From Cytobacillus depressus (GTDB taxonomy: Bacteria > Bacillota > Bacilli > Bacillales > Cytobacillaceae), in the NCBI RefSeq assembly GCF_008923245.1, contig NZ_WBOS01000004.1:310001-374000 (forward strand): 64,000 bases of DNA, in the 5' to 3' direction. Made by a program: the position numbers and the translations under genes. The notes below the pieces were generated by a model. The model was not told where the DNA came from. It did not search any database and worked only from the letters and a program-made list of their open reading frames with translations. Shown piece after piece: positions 32,980-41,844 of this stretch (position 1 is the first letter of the stretch; each line of letters begins with the position of its first letter).

Positions 32980-34359
32980 ATGAATGAAAAACATCATAAA
33001 CAGAGGCAAACTTTATTAGAGGAAAGCCATTATGAGAACCGAGACCTCTCCAATGATCCAGCTAAACTTCATTCCCAGACGATTGGCTCTAGGGGACCTG
33101 TACTGGATCAAGATAGTGTACTACACGAAACCTTACAAGAATTTATTCATGAAAAGATTTTAGAAAGACCTGTTCATGTAAAAGGATTTGGTGCATTTGG
33201 TTATTTTCAAACAATATATTCGATGTCCGAACATACAAAACTGAGCTTTTTACAAAATTCTAATCAGAAAGTTCCTGTTTTGGTACGCTTTTCTTTAGCT
33301 GTCAGTACAAAAGGAACACCTGATACATCTAGAAATGTAAGAGGTTTTTCTACAAAATTCTATACAGAAGAAGGCGTTTTTGACCTATTATGTAATCACA
33401 TTCCTGTCTTTTCTATTCGTGATGCGATACGATTTCCGGAATTTATTAAAGCAATCTTGCCTTCACCAAAAAATAATTTAAGTGATCCTAATAGATTTTG
33501 GAGCTTCGTAGCAAGAGCGCCTGAATCGATTCATTTTGTAGTACGTTTATACTCTGATGCTGGTACGGTAAAAAGTCTTCGCCACATTCCAGGACATAGT
33601 GTAAATACATATGTTTGGAAAAATGCTCAAGGTATTAGGAAGTATGTTAAATACCATTGGTACCCATTTGAAGGTGTGCAATACATTGGTCGCGAAGAAG
33701 CAAATAGACTTGCAGCTGAAAATCCTGATTACACTGGTAAAGATTTATACGATGCGATTGCGGGTGGTAACCCGGTGGAATATGGCTTATATGTTCAGCT
33801 CATGGACCCAAAGGATGAAGCAAATCTTTCTTATGATCCTTTAGATGATACAAAAGTATGGGATGAAAAAGAGTATCCCCTAATACCAGTAGGCAAAATG
33901 GTATTAAATAAAAATCCTGATAATTATATGGAACAAGTAGAAAAAGTCGCCTTCTCCCCTTCTAATTTACTAGACGGCGCAGAATTATCTGATGATAAAA
34001 TACTGCAGGGCCGTGCCAATATTTATAGTGATTCTCAAAGAAGAAGAATTGGAGCTGAATTTCGTAAATTACCGGTTAACCAACAGCAAAATTGGACACC
34101 GGCTAATCAAATTACAAGTGGTAATGGAAGATATGTTGGAGGCAAACTAGAAAGAACCTCTATTACAAAGCAAAATGATTTTGGGCAGGCTGGTGAATTC
34201 TATACGAGGTTAACCCAAATAGAAAAAGAACATCTTGTCGAAAATTTGGCTAGTGATTTGAAAGTCATATCTGATGATATTAGAAAGAAAGTTATGGAGT
34301 ATTTCAATAAAGTATCATCTGACTTAGCAAAGAGAATTGAAATTGAATTGAAAAAGTGA
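32980..34359 (+). CDS. Heme catalase, small-subunit type, divergent
   Basis: This 459-residue catalase has the active-site His66 in RPVHVKGFGAFGYF and the proximal heme Tyr349 in NIYSDSQRRRIG. Other signatures are altered: the usual VGNNTPVFFIRD reads LLCNHIPVFSIRD, RFSTV reads RFSLA, and the heme-Tyr motif, normally RLFSYxDTQR, reads RANIYSDSQR. It should dismutate H2O2, perhaps with changed kinetics. The start is ATG 32980, eight bases after TTTTGGAGG; a TTG at 32965 lies in that ribosome site. Confidence 0.88.
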   Translation: MNEKHHKQRQTLLEESHYENRDLSNDPAKLHSQTIGSRGPVLDQDSVLHETLQEFIHEKILERPVHVKGFGAFGYFQTIYSMSEHTKLSFLQNSNQKVPVLVRFSLAVSTKGTPDTSRNVRGFSTKFYTEEGVFDLLCNHIPVFSIRDAIRFPEFIKAILPSPKNNLSDPNRFWSFVARAPESIHFVVRLYSDAGTVKSLRHIPGHSVNTYVWKNAQGIRKYVKYHWYPFEGVQYIGREEANRLAAENPDYTGKDLYDAIAGGNPVEYGLYVQLMDPKDEANLSYDPLDDTKVWDEKEYPLIPVGKMVLNKNPDNYMEQVEKVAFSPSNLLDGAELSDDKILQGRANIYSDSQRRRIGAEFRKLPVNQQQNWTPANQITSGNGRYVGGKLERTSITKQNDFGQAGEFYTRLTQIEKEHLVENLASDLKVISDDIRKKVMEYFNKVSSDLAKRIEIELKK

Positions 34360-34374
34360 TAAGAAGATTAAAAA

Positions 34375-34406
34375 CGTCATTATTACGATTAATATGACGC
34401 TTTTTT
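34375..34406 (+). terminator. Terminator of the catalase gene
   Basis: CGTCAT and ATGACG flank 13 bases and are followed by CTTTTTTG. Confidence 0.72.
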
Positions 34407-34454
34407 GTATAATATTTATTAATTTCCAACATGGTCTTAATAACGTACGGGTGC

Positions 34455-34516
34455 TTTTGTGCGATATCATATGCAGCTATTTAGCTAAAATTATTGTTAT
34501 ATGATCTTCAATTATA
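34455..34516 (+). repeat. Second repeat type, copy 2
   Basis: Matches 29740-29801 and here runs straight into a main-family core at 34506, showing the two sequences belong to one composite element. Confidence 0.6.
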
Positions 34517-34568
34517 GGGCGCGTTTATTTAGGAACGCGTCTTTTTTATTAAAGGGTCATTTTATGGG
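34506..34568 (+). repeat. Dispersed repeat with terminator-like core
   Basis: TTCAATTATAGGGCGCG, then CGCGTT N8 AACGCG (stem and loop) with CTTTTTT after it, then AAAGGGTCATTTTATGG. The core would act as an intrinsic terminator. Confidence 0.6.
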
Positions 34569-34771
34569 GGAAGAATATCAAGAAAAATTGAATACTTATG
34601 GTAATGATAGTATGGTGTTTATGAAAGTTTGAACTTATACTAACAGGCAGAATTCTTTAAAGGAGATAGTTTAGGTTTATCTTGATATTATTGGTGGTGT
34701 TTAAAATATTCGTAATTATATGTACAATAAAGGAGTGCTTAGTAAAAGAATAGAAGGAGAGTAGAGTATTT

Positions 34772-35242
34772 ATGAAAATCAGGAATCTTATCTTTATTTT
34801 TGTATCATTGATTTTCGCAGTTGGTTTATATCTTTTATTAGATTTTGAAAAGGATTATAGCAAACTTTCAATGGTAGAGTTACACGAGTTGGCACAAAAA
34901 GAAGATGCAGTAGCACAAGGGATGTTAGCGTACTATTTTCAAGAAGGAATAGGAGTAGAGGTTGATTACGTAGAAAGTTTAAAATGGTATGTTAATAGTG
35001 CTAATAATGGAAATACATCGGCTATGGTTAACTTAGCTTATCTTTATGGAAATGGAATTGGTGTAGAAAAAGATTTACCAAAAGCATTTGACTGGAATTT
35101 GAAGGCGGCTAAACGTGGAGATTCAAGTGGTATGTTTAATGTTGGTAAGAAATATGAGCTTGGCATTGGTGTAGCTAAAGATATGGAGAAGGCTAACTAT
35201 TGGTTAGAAAAAGCTAAAAAAGCAAAGGGATCTCTATTATAG
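34772..35242 (+). CDS. Sel1-like repeat protein with N-terminal membrane anchor
   Basis: This 156-residue protein begins with a hydrophobic segment (residues 4-24) and then three Sel1-type helical repeats: GMLAYYFQEGIGVEVDYVES, VNLAYLYGNGIGVEKDLPKA and NVGKKYELGIGVAKDMEKAN. Such repeats mediate protein-protein contacts. It is probably anchored with the repeats outside or in the cell envelope. Ribosome site AGAAGGAGAG. No partner is evident. Confidence 0.82.
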   Translation: MKIRNLIFIFVSLIFAVGLYLLLDFEKDYSKLSMVELHELAQKEDAVAQGMLAYYFQEGIGVEVDYVESLKWYVNSANNGNTSAMVNLAYLYGNGIGVEKDLPKAFDWNLKAAKRGDSSGMFNVGKKYELGIGVAKDMEKANYWLEKAKKAKGSLL

Positions 35243-35290
35243 TCTTGTTGAACTAACAGGTGTGATAGTTCAACAAGACAGGTACTTATG

Positions 35291-35354
35291 ACCTTCTACA
35301 ATTGGCGCGTTTATTTGAGAACGCGTCTTTTTTTTTGAAAGGGCCATGATGGGC
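35291..35354 (+). repeat. Dispersed repeat with terminator-like core
   Basis: TTCTACAATTGGCGCG, stem CGCGTT/AACGCG with T tract, then AAAGGGCCATGATGGGC. It lies directly after the Sel1 gene and would end its transcript. A left-part sequence (TTGAACTAACAGGTG) precedes it at 35247. Confidence 0.6.
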
Positions 35355-35374
35355 TAATGAGAGGAATGGACTAA

Positions 35375-36100
35375 ATGACTAAAGAAATGTTTGTGAAAAT
35401 AAGTAATTGTAAACTATATGCTAAATTGGTGGGAGAAAATAATGGAAAACCAACAGTCATAATGGACGCGGGATATGGAGATTTTTCCAAGGCTTGGGAT
35501 TCAATAATTGGGGATATTTCAAAGCTCTCTAATGTTCTAATTTATGATAGAGCAGGACTAGGGAAAAGTAAAACAAGTTCTAACCCCAGAACCAGCCGTG
35601 AGATGGTAATAGAATTGAAGGAACTTCTTATTGAAGCCAATATTAAACCTCCCTACATATTAGTCGGTCATTCGTTTGGTGGAGTTAATATGCGGATGTA
35701 TGCAACTGAATATCATAATGAAGTTTGTGGACTTATCTTGGTTGACTCTACGCCTGAAGATTACAGAGAAAGATTTCTCCCATCGATGTCACTAGATTTT
35801 CAACAAGCATACAACAAGCAATTCGTTTATGAAGGCAATTATGATGAATTTATGGAAAGCCTAAAGCAGTTAAAAGAAACCAGACTTAAATTAAATGTTC
35901 CATTAATTGTTCTCTCAGCTGGTAAAAAAGCTCATTATTCAAAGGAATCCCAAGAGTTATGGAATGAAATGCAGAGAGAGATTCTTGAAGTATCCTCAGA
36001 TGGTGAATTAGTGATTGCTGAAAACAGTGCTCATTATATACAAAATGATGAACCAGAAGTGGTAGTCAGTGCGATAAAAAAGCTGATAGACATTAATTAA
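35375..36100 (+). CDS. Alpha/beta hydrolase
   Basis: This 241-residue protein has the nucleophile elbow VGHSFGG, VIMDAGYGDFSKAWD in the oxyanion region, YDRAGLGKS, and the catalytic His in ENSAHYIQND. The acid residue is likely in the PLIVLSAGKK region. It has no signal peptide. It resembles the esterase-like proteins of Bacillus near housekeeping genes but the substrate is unknown. No operon partner. Confidence 0.83.
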   Translation: MTKEMFVKISNCKLYAKLVGENNGKPTVIMDAGYGDFSKAWDSIIGDISKLSNVLIYDRAGLGKSKTSSNPRTSREMVIELKELLIEANIKPPYILVGHSFGGVNMRMYATEYHNEVCGLILVDSTPEDYRERFLPSMSLDFQQAYNKQFVYEGNYDEFMESLKQLKETRLKLNVPLIVLSAGKKAHYSKESQELWNEMQREILEVSSDGELVIAENSAHYIQNDEPEVVVSAIKKLIDIN

Positions 36101-36185
36101 GATTAGATTATGAAGGATTATACTTAAAACTATTAGGGTGCGTTAGATTATTAAGTGATTTTATGAGAGAGGTCAGAATTTAGTT

Positions 36186-36240
36186 ATTCCATTAAATAAG
36201 AAAAGCGTCTTTCTTTATGAAAAAGGCCATATTGTGGAAT
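36186..36240 (+). repeat. Dispersed repeat, right half
   Basis: ATTAAATAAGAAAAGCGTCT, then TTTATGAAAAAGGCCAT and ATTGTGGAAT. A left-part sequence (AGGGTGCGTTAGATTATT) precedes it near 36134. The following lipoprotein gene starts right after it. Confidence 0.55.
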
Positions 36241-36254
36241 TGGAGGCAAAATAA

Positions 36255-36905
36255 ATGAAATTTACTTATTTGTTAGTAGTCTTATTTACTCTGAGTTCCT
36301 GTGTTAAGGATACTACTAGTGTTCACGAAAAAAATACGCCTGTAGTCGCGGAAGATAGCAACACATATAGTGCTATAAACACAAAAATTACGCCAAGCAC
36401 TGAACGGAATGTATTCCAAAATTCTCCCGAATATTTAGCTAAAAATGAAGGTGAACTATCTGAGCTGGATTCTGAAACGGCTTATGAAATGTGTGAGAGA
36501 GCGCTTACTGACTATTATAAAGCGGTCTGGAACGGCTTGGATATTGAATTGGATACATTTATCGATAATGATAACCTTAAACAGTATACGCAAAAGAAGA
36601 TTCAATCCCAATATGATGTGTATAAAAATTTTACAAAAAATTCGGTGCAGGATATTGATATTGGCGCTTGGGAAGTGAAGTATACTGATGATGTGAATGG
36701 AGGTTTTCTCTATTTAAAATTACCTGTGGAAATTAATAAGAGTGTAGGTAGTTATGGTGAAGTCACTGAATTTCTCGTACGTAATGTAAACGGCAAGTTA
36801 GTCCTTGTTGATTGGTATACTGGTGCAAAAGATAGTTATGATTTCATGGTGCGTGGAGAAAATCTAACGATTGACAACCCTAATATTTGGAATGATAGTG
36901 AATAA
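36255..36905 (+). CDS. Putative lipoprotein of unknown function
   Basis: This 216-residue protein has a short signal peptide ending at lipobox LSSC, so Cys16 should be lipid-modified. Residues 20-65 are polar and probably unstructured; 70-210 look like one folded domain (SELDSETAYEMCERALTDYY at its start, ending DNPNIWNDSE). I do not recognise the domain. The ribosome site is TTGGAGGC. Confidence 0.75.
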   Translation: MKFTYLLVVLFTLSSCVKDTTSVHEKNTPVVAEDSNTYSAINTKITPSTERNVFQNSPEYLAKNEGELSELDSETAYEMCERALTDYYKAVWNGLDIELDTFIDNDNLKQYTQKKIQSQYDVYKNFTKNSVQDIDIGAWEVKYTDDVNGGFLYLKLPVEINKSVGSYGEVTEFLVRNVNGKLVLVDWYTGAKDSYDFMVRGENLTIDNPNIWNDSE

Positions 36906-36980
36906 TAAAGTTCACTCTTGAACAAACGGGTGCATTAGCACAAGAAGAAATAGTGGTGAAGCATTGATTCTTTTATATTA

Positions 36981-37020
36981 TGATCTTCCACAATCGGGCG
37001 TCTACTTGAATAAGAACAAC
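36981..37020 (+). repeat. Dispersed repeat, left half
   Basis: GATCTTCCACAATCGGGCGT then CTACTTGAATAAGAACAAC; right half missing. A left-part sequence (TTGAACAAACGGGTGCATTA) precedes it at 36918. Confidence 0.55.
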
Positions 37021-37233
37021 AAAAGAATGCAAAACCAGATGCGTAAATTTATGAGTTGTAAAAATGGTAGCTTACATGTCTTCTTGCAAATACTTGTGAA
37101 AAATGTTAATCTAGATAAGAATTATTTTTGTTCGGTGTAAAGGATAGTATAAGTAAGAACTTTTCGTCTTGATGATCACTGAGAGCAAGGATAGTAACAC
37201 AATGTGTGTTTTTCACACTAGGAGGCAACAAAA

Positions 37234-37434
37234 ATGGAAAATGGTAAAGTAAAATGGTTTAACGGCGAAAAAGGCTTCGGATTCATCGAACGTGAAGGTG
37301 GAGAAGACGTATTCGTTCATTTCTCAGCTATTCAAGGCGAAGGTTTCAAAACTTTAGAAGAAGGTCAAGCTGTGACTTTCGATGTTGAGCAAGGACAACG
37401 TGGAGCTCAAGCAGCTAACGTACGTAAAGCTTAA
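37234..37434 (+). CDS. Cold shock protein (CspA/CspB family)
   Basis: This 66-residue single-domain RNA/DNA-binding protein has RNP1 KGFGFIER and RNP2 VFVHFSAI. It acts as an RNA chaperone at low temperature or in general growth. Ribosome site CTAGGAGGC. About 150 bases of leader without another gene precede it, as usual for cold-shock genes, and a terminator follows at 37454. Confidence 0.96.
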   Translation: MENGKVKWFNGEKGFGFIEREGGEDVFVHFSAIQGEGFKTLEEGQAVTFDVEQGQRGAQAANVRKA

Positions 37435-37453
37435 TAATAAAACCAAACTCAAG

Positions 37454-37480
37454 CAGACTCTTTATAGAGTCTGTTTTTTA
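37454..37480 (+). terminator. Terminator of the cold shock gene
   Basis: CAGACTC pairs with GAGTCTG over a 6-base loop, followed by TTTTTT. Confidence 0.82.
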
Positions 37481-37693
37481 TTTAACTTATAAGCAAGGAA
37501 CCCCACTCACGAATGAGTAGGGCACATATAAACAGTAAATCAAATGGGAAACAAAGAGTATCACATAATCACGAATTCTCCTAATTACATTTAAATAAAC
37601 AATTTAAAATCCTTTTGTAGAGAGGGCTAAAATTGTCACTTTTTTTTGGGTTGTTAGGATTTTCTTCAGGTTAGAGAGCTAAATCTAATTTTT

Positions 37694-38203
37694 TTATTTA
37701 AGTTTATTATATTCTTCTTTAATCTTTTCAACTGTTATCTCGATTTGCTCTCCCCAATGATCATTTTTAGTACTAAAAATAATATATCCCTCTTTATCAA
37801 TCATGCTATAACCTCTATAAGCTACACCATTTTTCTTCATTCCCATTTTTTCAATTAATTCTAATTTCGGATCGGAAATAAAGGAGAGAGTATGTCCAAA
37901 AGTTTTCTCCAGTTTATTCTGTAATGTACGTAGCTCTTCTGGGGAATCTTTGCTAATTACAAACATTTCAATATCCATTCCATCCAATTTATTCATATTT
38001 TCATGCAACTGAACCAGTTGCTTCTGGCAGAGAGTTCATTTATATGTTGTTATAAAAAAGAGTACTGCTGGTTTTTCTAACGGAAAAGTTACCTCTTTTT
38101 GTTCATGATTTAATAAAGTGATTGGTTCGATAGGCGTCCTTTGTCCAAATGCTGATAATACTAGAAAAGAAAGTAAGGACAAGATTATAATTTTCGTTCG
38201 CAT
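37694..38203 (-). CDS. Secreted thioredoxin-fold (AhpC/TSA) protein with in-frame TGA; possible selenoprotein or nonsense mutant
   Basis: From ATG 38203, with AAAGGAG seven bases upstream, a single frame of 169 codons runs to 37694 interrupted only by TGA at 38038-38036 (codon 56). Residues 1-20 are a signal peptide (KIIILSLLSFLVLSAFG). Around codon 56 the sequence is PAVLFFITTYK-TGA-TLCQKQL: the TGA sits where the first Cys of a thioredoxin CxxC motif belongs, giving UxxC if read as selenocysteine, with the second Cys at 59. The C-terminal 110 residues are a normal redoxin fold (SFISDPKLELIEKMG, GYSMIDKEGYIIF). A hairpin follows the TGA. Without recoding only a 55-residue stub, or a fragment starting at TTG 38008, would be made. 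Confidence 0.7.
38005..38021 (-). other. Candidate bacterial SECIS-like hairpin after the TGA
   Basis: On the minus strand GCAACT and AGTTGC enclose loop GGTTC; the loop starts 21 bases after the TGA. Bacterial SECIS elements sit at a similar distance and have G in the first loop positions. The lower stem is weak, so the match is only partial. Confidence 0.4.
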
Positions 38204-38529
38204 TTTAAACTCCTTTCAAATAAATTTAAAAAACAGATTGGGATTATCTGATTGGAATGGGGCTAAATAATCCCTATGTGGAAAACTCATAATATTCATC
38301 CCCATTTTTTCTATATTAGAATGAGCAAAACAATTAAACACTATCCAAGTTTTTTCTAATTAACCCTTCAAAAGATTCAAAACCACTTCTCAATGAAAAA
38401 AGGCTTCGTCATTTTTCAGCTATAGTATTGTACATATTTTTACATTCGTTGTTATTCCCTTAATAAACCTTTTCAAGGGAATATGTGAAAAAACCTAATA
38501 ATAAATTTAAAACAGAAGGGGGGATGACT
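38204..38529. other. Intergenic region between divergent genes
   Basis: It holds the promoters of the redoxin gene and the 38530 membrane protein gene. I see no further gene. Confidence 0.4.
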
Positions 38530-39066
38530 ATGGAGTTGGAATATATAAGGGATTATGTGATGTATATAGCGATTTTCGGTATGTTTAGTTTTGTTTGGTT
38601 CGGGTGGGCTCAGGAGAAACCCAGAAAAAATTGGCGCAAGTATATCGGGATTGCTTCCGGAATTGCGTTGTTAGTATGCTTGTTTGGCGTGTACTTAAGC
38701 GTGACGCACTGGGATGCGGCTACTACTTTGTCAGAAAAGGACACGTTTAATAGCTACCTAATTGTTTTCTACACTGAATTTTTTATAGCGGGTCTCGGCG
38801 CTTTCTTGTTGATCCGAAGTAAAAAAAAGGATTATGTTGCTCCGTGGATTGCTTTTATCGTAGGTGTTCATTTTTTCTGGCTAGTAAACATCTTTAAAGA
38901 CCCCAGTTTGTATATATTAGCGGTACTTATGATAGCAATTGCGGTAATATCACCATGGGGATCCAAAAGGTTGGGCGTTGCCAGCAGTGCAATCACCGGC
39001 ATAGGGTCTGGCATAGCTTTGTTTTGTTTTGCCATATTGGGATTGATTCGCTACCTATTGGCATAA
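38530..39066 (+). CDS. Hypothetical membrane protein, five to six helices
   Basis: This 178-residue protein has helices near residues 6-24, 35-55, 70-95, 100-118, 122-138 and 150-175, with the loop AQEKPRKNWRKY likely cytoplasmic. The start is ATG 38530, six bases after GAAGGGGGG; the frame is open further upstream to a GTG at 38485. I do not recognise the family. A terminator-like dispersed repeat follows it immediately. Confidence 0.72.
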   Translation: MELEYIRDYVMYIAIFGMFSFVWFGWAQEKPRKNWRKYIGIASGIALLVCLFGVYLSVTHWDAATTLSEKDTFNSYLIVFYTEFFIAGLGAFLLIRSKKKDYVAPWIAFIVGVHFFWLVNIFKDPSLYILAVLMIAIAVISPWGSKRLGVASSAITGIGSGIALFCFAILGLIRYLLA

Positions 39067-39071
39067 AAATA

Positions 39072-39115
39072 GGGATCGGGCGCGTTTATTTAGGAACGCG
39101 TCTTTTTATTTTGTT
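39072..39115 (+). repeat. Dispersed repeat with terminator-like core
   Basis: GGATCGGGCGCG, CGCGTT N8 AACGCG stem, then TCTTTTTATTTTG. It lies six bases after the stop of the membrane protein gene and likely ends its transcript. It is the last copy seen in the window. From here to 39450 I see no gene. Confidence 0.6.
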
Positions 39116-39450
39116 GAGGAAAAGCAGGTATTTGTATTAAAGTAATTGAATGTATTCATTCACTAATGTGCCCTTCGACTATGATAATTTCTTTTAATAT
39201 GCTTGAGAGGTTTTACGAACGATCGATGTTTATCGGTAGGGAGGCAAAGAAATTGTTTCATAAGATAGATAAATTGAACGGTCGTAACAAAGATATAGAC
39301 ACATAAAAAAAGAAGTACTAAAAGGGAATTTTTCAGAGATAATTCTTTGAATTTTTTTGTAAAAAAGGATCAAATCTAACCAAGTAATGGATCATTTATT
39401 TACTGTACAACAAATCTAGAAGTAAAATTAAGAAAAAATGCCCAAAGCAT

Positions 39451-39494
39451 TGACCCACTCAACACAATTACGTTTTGTGGGTCAGACACCGTTT
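39451..39494. terminator. Terminator between AIM24 gene and upstream DNA
   Basis: TGACCCAC and GTGGGTCA flank 18 bases; on the plus strand GACACCG and a T tract follow. Confidence 0.45.
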
Positions 39495-39495
39495 T

Positions 39496-40293
39496 TTATT
39501 TCGATGATGGCATTGGTTTTAAAACATGAGCTAATTTTTGGTAAACAGGTAATGTCGGTGCAATAATGACTTTCCCCGTCCCCCTAAAGGTTTGAAGCAA
39601 TCCTTCTCCGGAAGCAACTGAACCGAAAATGCTTTTTGTCGACTTTTCAACGGTAAAATCAATGTTTCCAGTTCGGAAAAGTGTGAAGTTCCCATCAACT
39701 TGAACCATTTCATTTTGAAGTTCAAATTCCACAAGCTCTTCTTCAGGTACTGGTATTTCAAATACACAAAACCCGCTACCAGAAACTTTTGTTTGAAATA
39801 GTCCTTCACCTCCTATAATGGCGGAGCTGACATTTTTCATTGCTTGAACAGAAACGGAAACACTGGATTCGCAGCAATAAAAAAGACCTTTATCTGCAAT
39901 GATTTCTTCGTTATTTAGTTCCACAATCATATAGTGTTTGAAACTAGGTTCCAGGTAAATAATTCCACTGCCTTTGTATTGCGGTTTGATCATGGATTCA
40001 TTCGTTAAAACGCTAGAGGCAAGTCCTTTTAAAAATCCTTTGGCACCCGTTCCGCCTAAGCTTTTTAATGTAATATTCCCTTTCATAAACTGAAGAGCAC
40101 CAGATTCCGCTGTTAAGGTGCTATCTTTTAGTGTAATTCTGACTTGTCTTAATTTGATATTTGACTTTTGAGCAAAATATAATTTTTCAGCAACGGAAAA
40201 ATTATCATTCCCACTTAAATTTTGATATTCTAATATTTCAATTTTCATATTTTGATTCTCAACAAAAGAAATCACTTGATATGCTTCTGACAT
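39496..40293 (-). CDS. AIM24 family protein
   Basis: This 265-residue all-beta protein belongs to the AIM24 (formerly DUF124/TIGR00266-like) family. Repeating glycine-turn motifs appear: LKSLGGTGAKGFLKGLASSV, GGEGLFQTKVSGSGFCVFEI and ASGEGLLQTFRGTGKVIIAP. The biochemical role of the bacterial members is not established. It has no membrane segment or signal peptide. It stands alone between unrelated genes. Confidence 0.85.
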   Translation of the reverse strand: MSEAYQVISFVENQNMKIEILEYQNLSGNDNFSVAEKLYFAQKSNIKLRQVRITLKDSTLTAESGALQFMKGNITLKSLGGTGAKGFLKGLASSVLTNESMIKPQYKGSGIIYLEPSFKHYMIVELNNEEIIADKGLFYCCESSVSVSVQAMKNVSSAIIGGEGLFQTKVSGSGFCVFEIPVPEEELVEFELQNEMVQVDGNFTLFRTGNIDFTVEKSTKSIFGSVASGEGLLQTFRGTGKVIIAPTLPVYQKLAHVLKPMPSSK

Positions 40294-40445
40294 GACAATT
40301 TCCCCTTTTCCATTTTTTATAGTATATCAAACATTTTTTGTTAAAGTAGTAAGAGAAAGGCTGGATGTATGGAAATATTGGTGTTTAGAAATTTTAATAA
40401 TACTTACACATTCCAGAGAACTTTTTTACTTAAGGAGGGGCTATC

Positions 40446-41636
40446 ATGACACGTGTTTTATTTATAAATGGCGGTTCTGAAGGGCATGTCAATCCAACGA
40501 TCGGAGTGGTCCAAGAACTGATTTTGCGTGGGGAAGAGGTCGTGTATTTTACAATTGAAGATTTTCGGGAGCGCATTGAGAAGACGGGGGCAACGGTAAA
40601 AACTTTTGATGTGCAAAAATTTATTAAGGCCTTTATCTCAGGGGGAAGAAATAATCTACTCGAAAGAATTAACGGTCTTTTACATACGGCAGATATTATA
40701 ATCCCTAGCCTTCTGGAGCAAATCGAAGGAGAGCGCTTTGATTATATCATCCACGATTCGATGTTTGGCTGCGGGCGATTAATTGCCCAAATCCTGAAGC
40801 TTCCGGCCATCAATTCGTATACTACTTTTTCGGAGACAGAGACTTCATTCAATAAGGGGTTCAACCAGCTTGCTAATAATATTCCTGCAGAAACATTTGC
40901 TGAATTTCAAAGCCTGACAGCGATGGTTAAGCAGAAATATGGTGTAGAAATCCACTCACCTTATGAAGTCTTTTGTAACCCGGCATCGCTTTCAATCGTT
41001 TATACATCTAGGGAGTTTCAACCTTTTGGAGAGGAATTCGACGTAACATTCAAATTTGTAGGTCCATCCATTTCTGAACGATTTACCCATGAAGATTTTG
41101 ATTTTACTGCAATCAAGTCGAAAAACACAATTTACATATCTTTAGGTACGGTAATTAACTATGCAATTGATTTTTATAAGCTTTGTATCGAAGCATTTAA
41201 GAACACAGATTATACTGTTGTCCTATCGATTGGGAATAAAACTAAGCTATCTGATTTAGGGGAGATTCCTGAAAACTTCATTGTAAAAAATTATGTTCCG
41301 CAAACAGAGTTGCTGAAATCCACGAAACTATTTATCACCCATGGCGGAATGAACAGTGTCCACGAAGGTCTCTACAACGGGGTTCCGCTCATTGTACTTC
41401 CGCAAAGCGCGGATCAGCCAGTCATTGCCAGACAAGTTGCCGACATCGGGGCCGGTATTCAATTACAAATGCAAAGCTTAACGGCAAATCAACTGCGTGA
41501 AGCGGCTAGTCATGTGTTAAGCAATAAATCTTTCCATAAAGCTGTAACAAAAATGAAGGAATCTTTTCAAGAAACGGGTGGGTATCGCCAAGCAGTTGAT
41601 GAAATTTTTGCATTTAAAAAGAAGCATGATATATAA
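40446..41636 (+). CDS. UDP-glycosyltransferase (MGT/GT1 family)
   Basis: This 396-residue GT-B enzyme starts TRVLFINGGSEGHVNPTIGV, the acceptor domain of the macrolide-glycosyltransferase group. The nucleotide-binding half has VPQTELLKSTKLFITHGGMN and GVPLIVLPQSADQPVIARQV, the GT1 signature. It should transfer a sugar from UDP-sugar to a small acceptor such as a flavonoid or macrolide. Ribosome site AAGGAGGGGC. No neighbouring biosynthetic genes reveal the acceptor. Confidence 0.87.
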   Translation: MTRVLFINGGSEGHVNPTIGVVQELILRGEEVVYFTIEDFRERIEKTGATVKTFDVQKFIKAFISGGRNNLLERINGLLHTADIIIPSLLEQIEGERFDYIIHDSMFGCGRLIAQILKLPAINSYTTFSETETSFNKGFNQLANNIPAETFAEFQSLTAMVKQKYGVEIHSPYEVFCNPASLSIVYTSREFQPFGEEFDVTFKFVGPSISERFTHEDFDFTAIKSKNTIYISLGTVINYAIDFYKLCIEAFKNTDYTVVLSIGNKTKLSDLGEIPENFIVKNYVPQTELLKSTKLFITHGGMNSVHEGLYNGVPLIVLPQSADQPVIARQVADIGAGIQLQMQSLTANQLREAASHVLSNKSFHKAVTKMKESFQETGGYRQAVDEIFAFKKKHDI

Positions 41637-41778
41637 AAAATTCTTATGAGTTTATCCTTGGTTAGATATCCTGTCGTTAATCACCATCGCATTGTTGAGG
41701 ATTATAATACGTGGCACAGAATATTATTTTATTGAACTTGAAGAACAAGAGTAAGTTCTGCCGAAAGATGCTTGAGAT

Positions 41779-41838
41779 AAGGTGCCAGCCCCTCCTTACA
41801 ATATTGCTTTAAAACACTAGGGGATAGGCACCTTTTTT
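41779..41838 (+). terminator. Terminator of the glycosyltransferase gene
   Basis: AAGGTGCC pairs with GGCACCTT around a long loop with AGCCCC/GGGG, followed by TTTTTT. Confidence 0.72.
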
Positions 41839-41844
41839 CAAAAA

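Noticed and set aside
41650..41760. Possible coding relic after the glycosyltransferase gene
   Set aside because: Short open pieces in two frames gave no recognisable family motif, so no gene is claimed.
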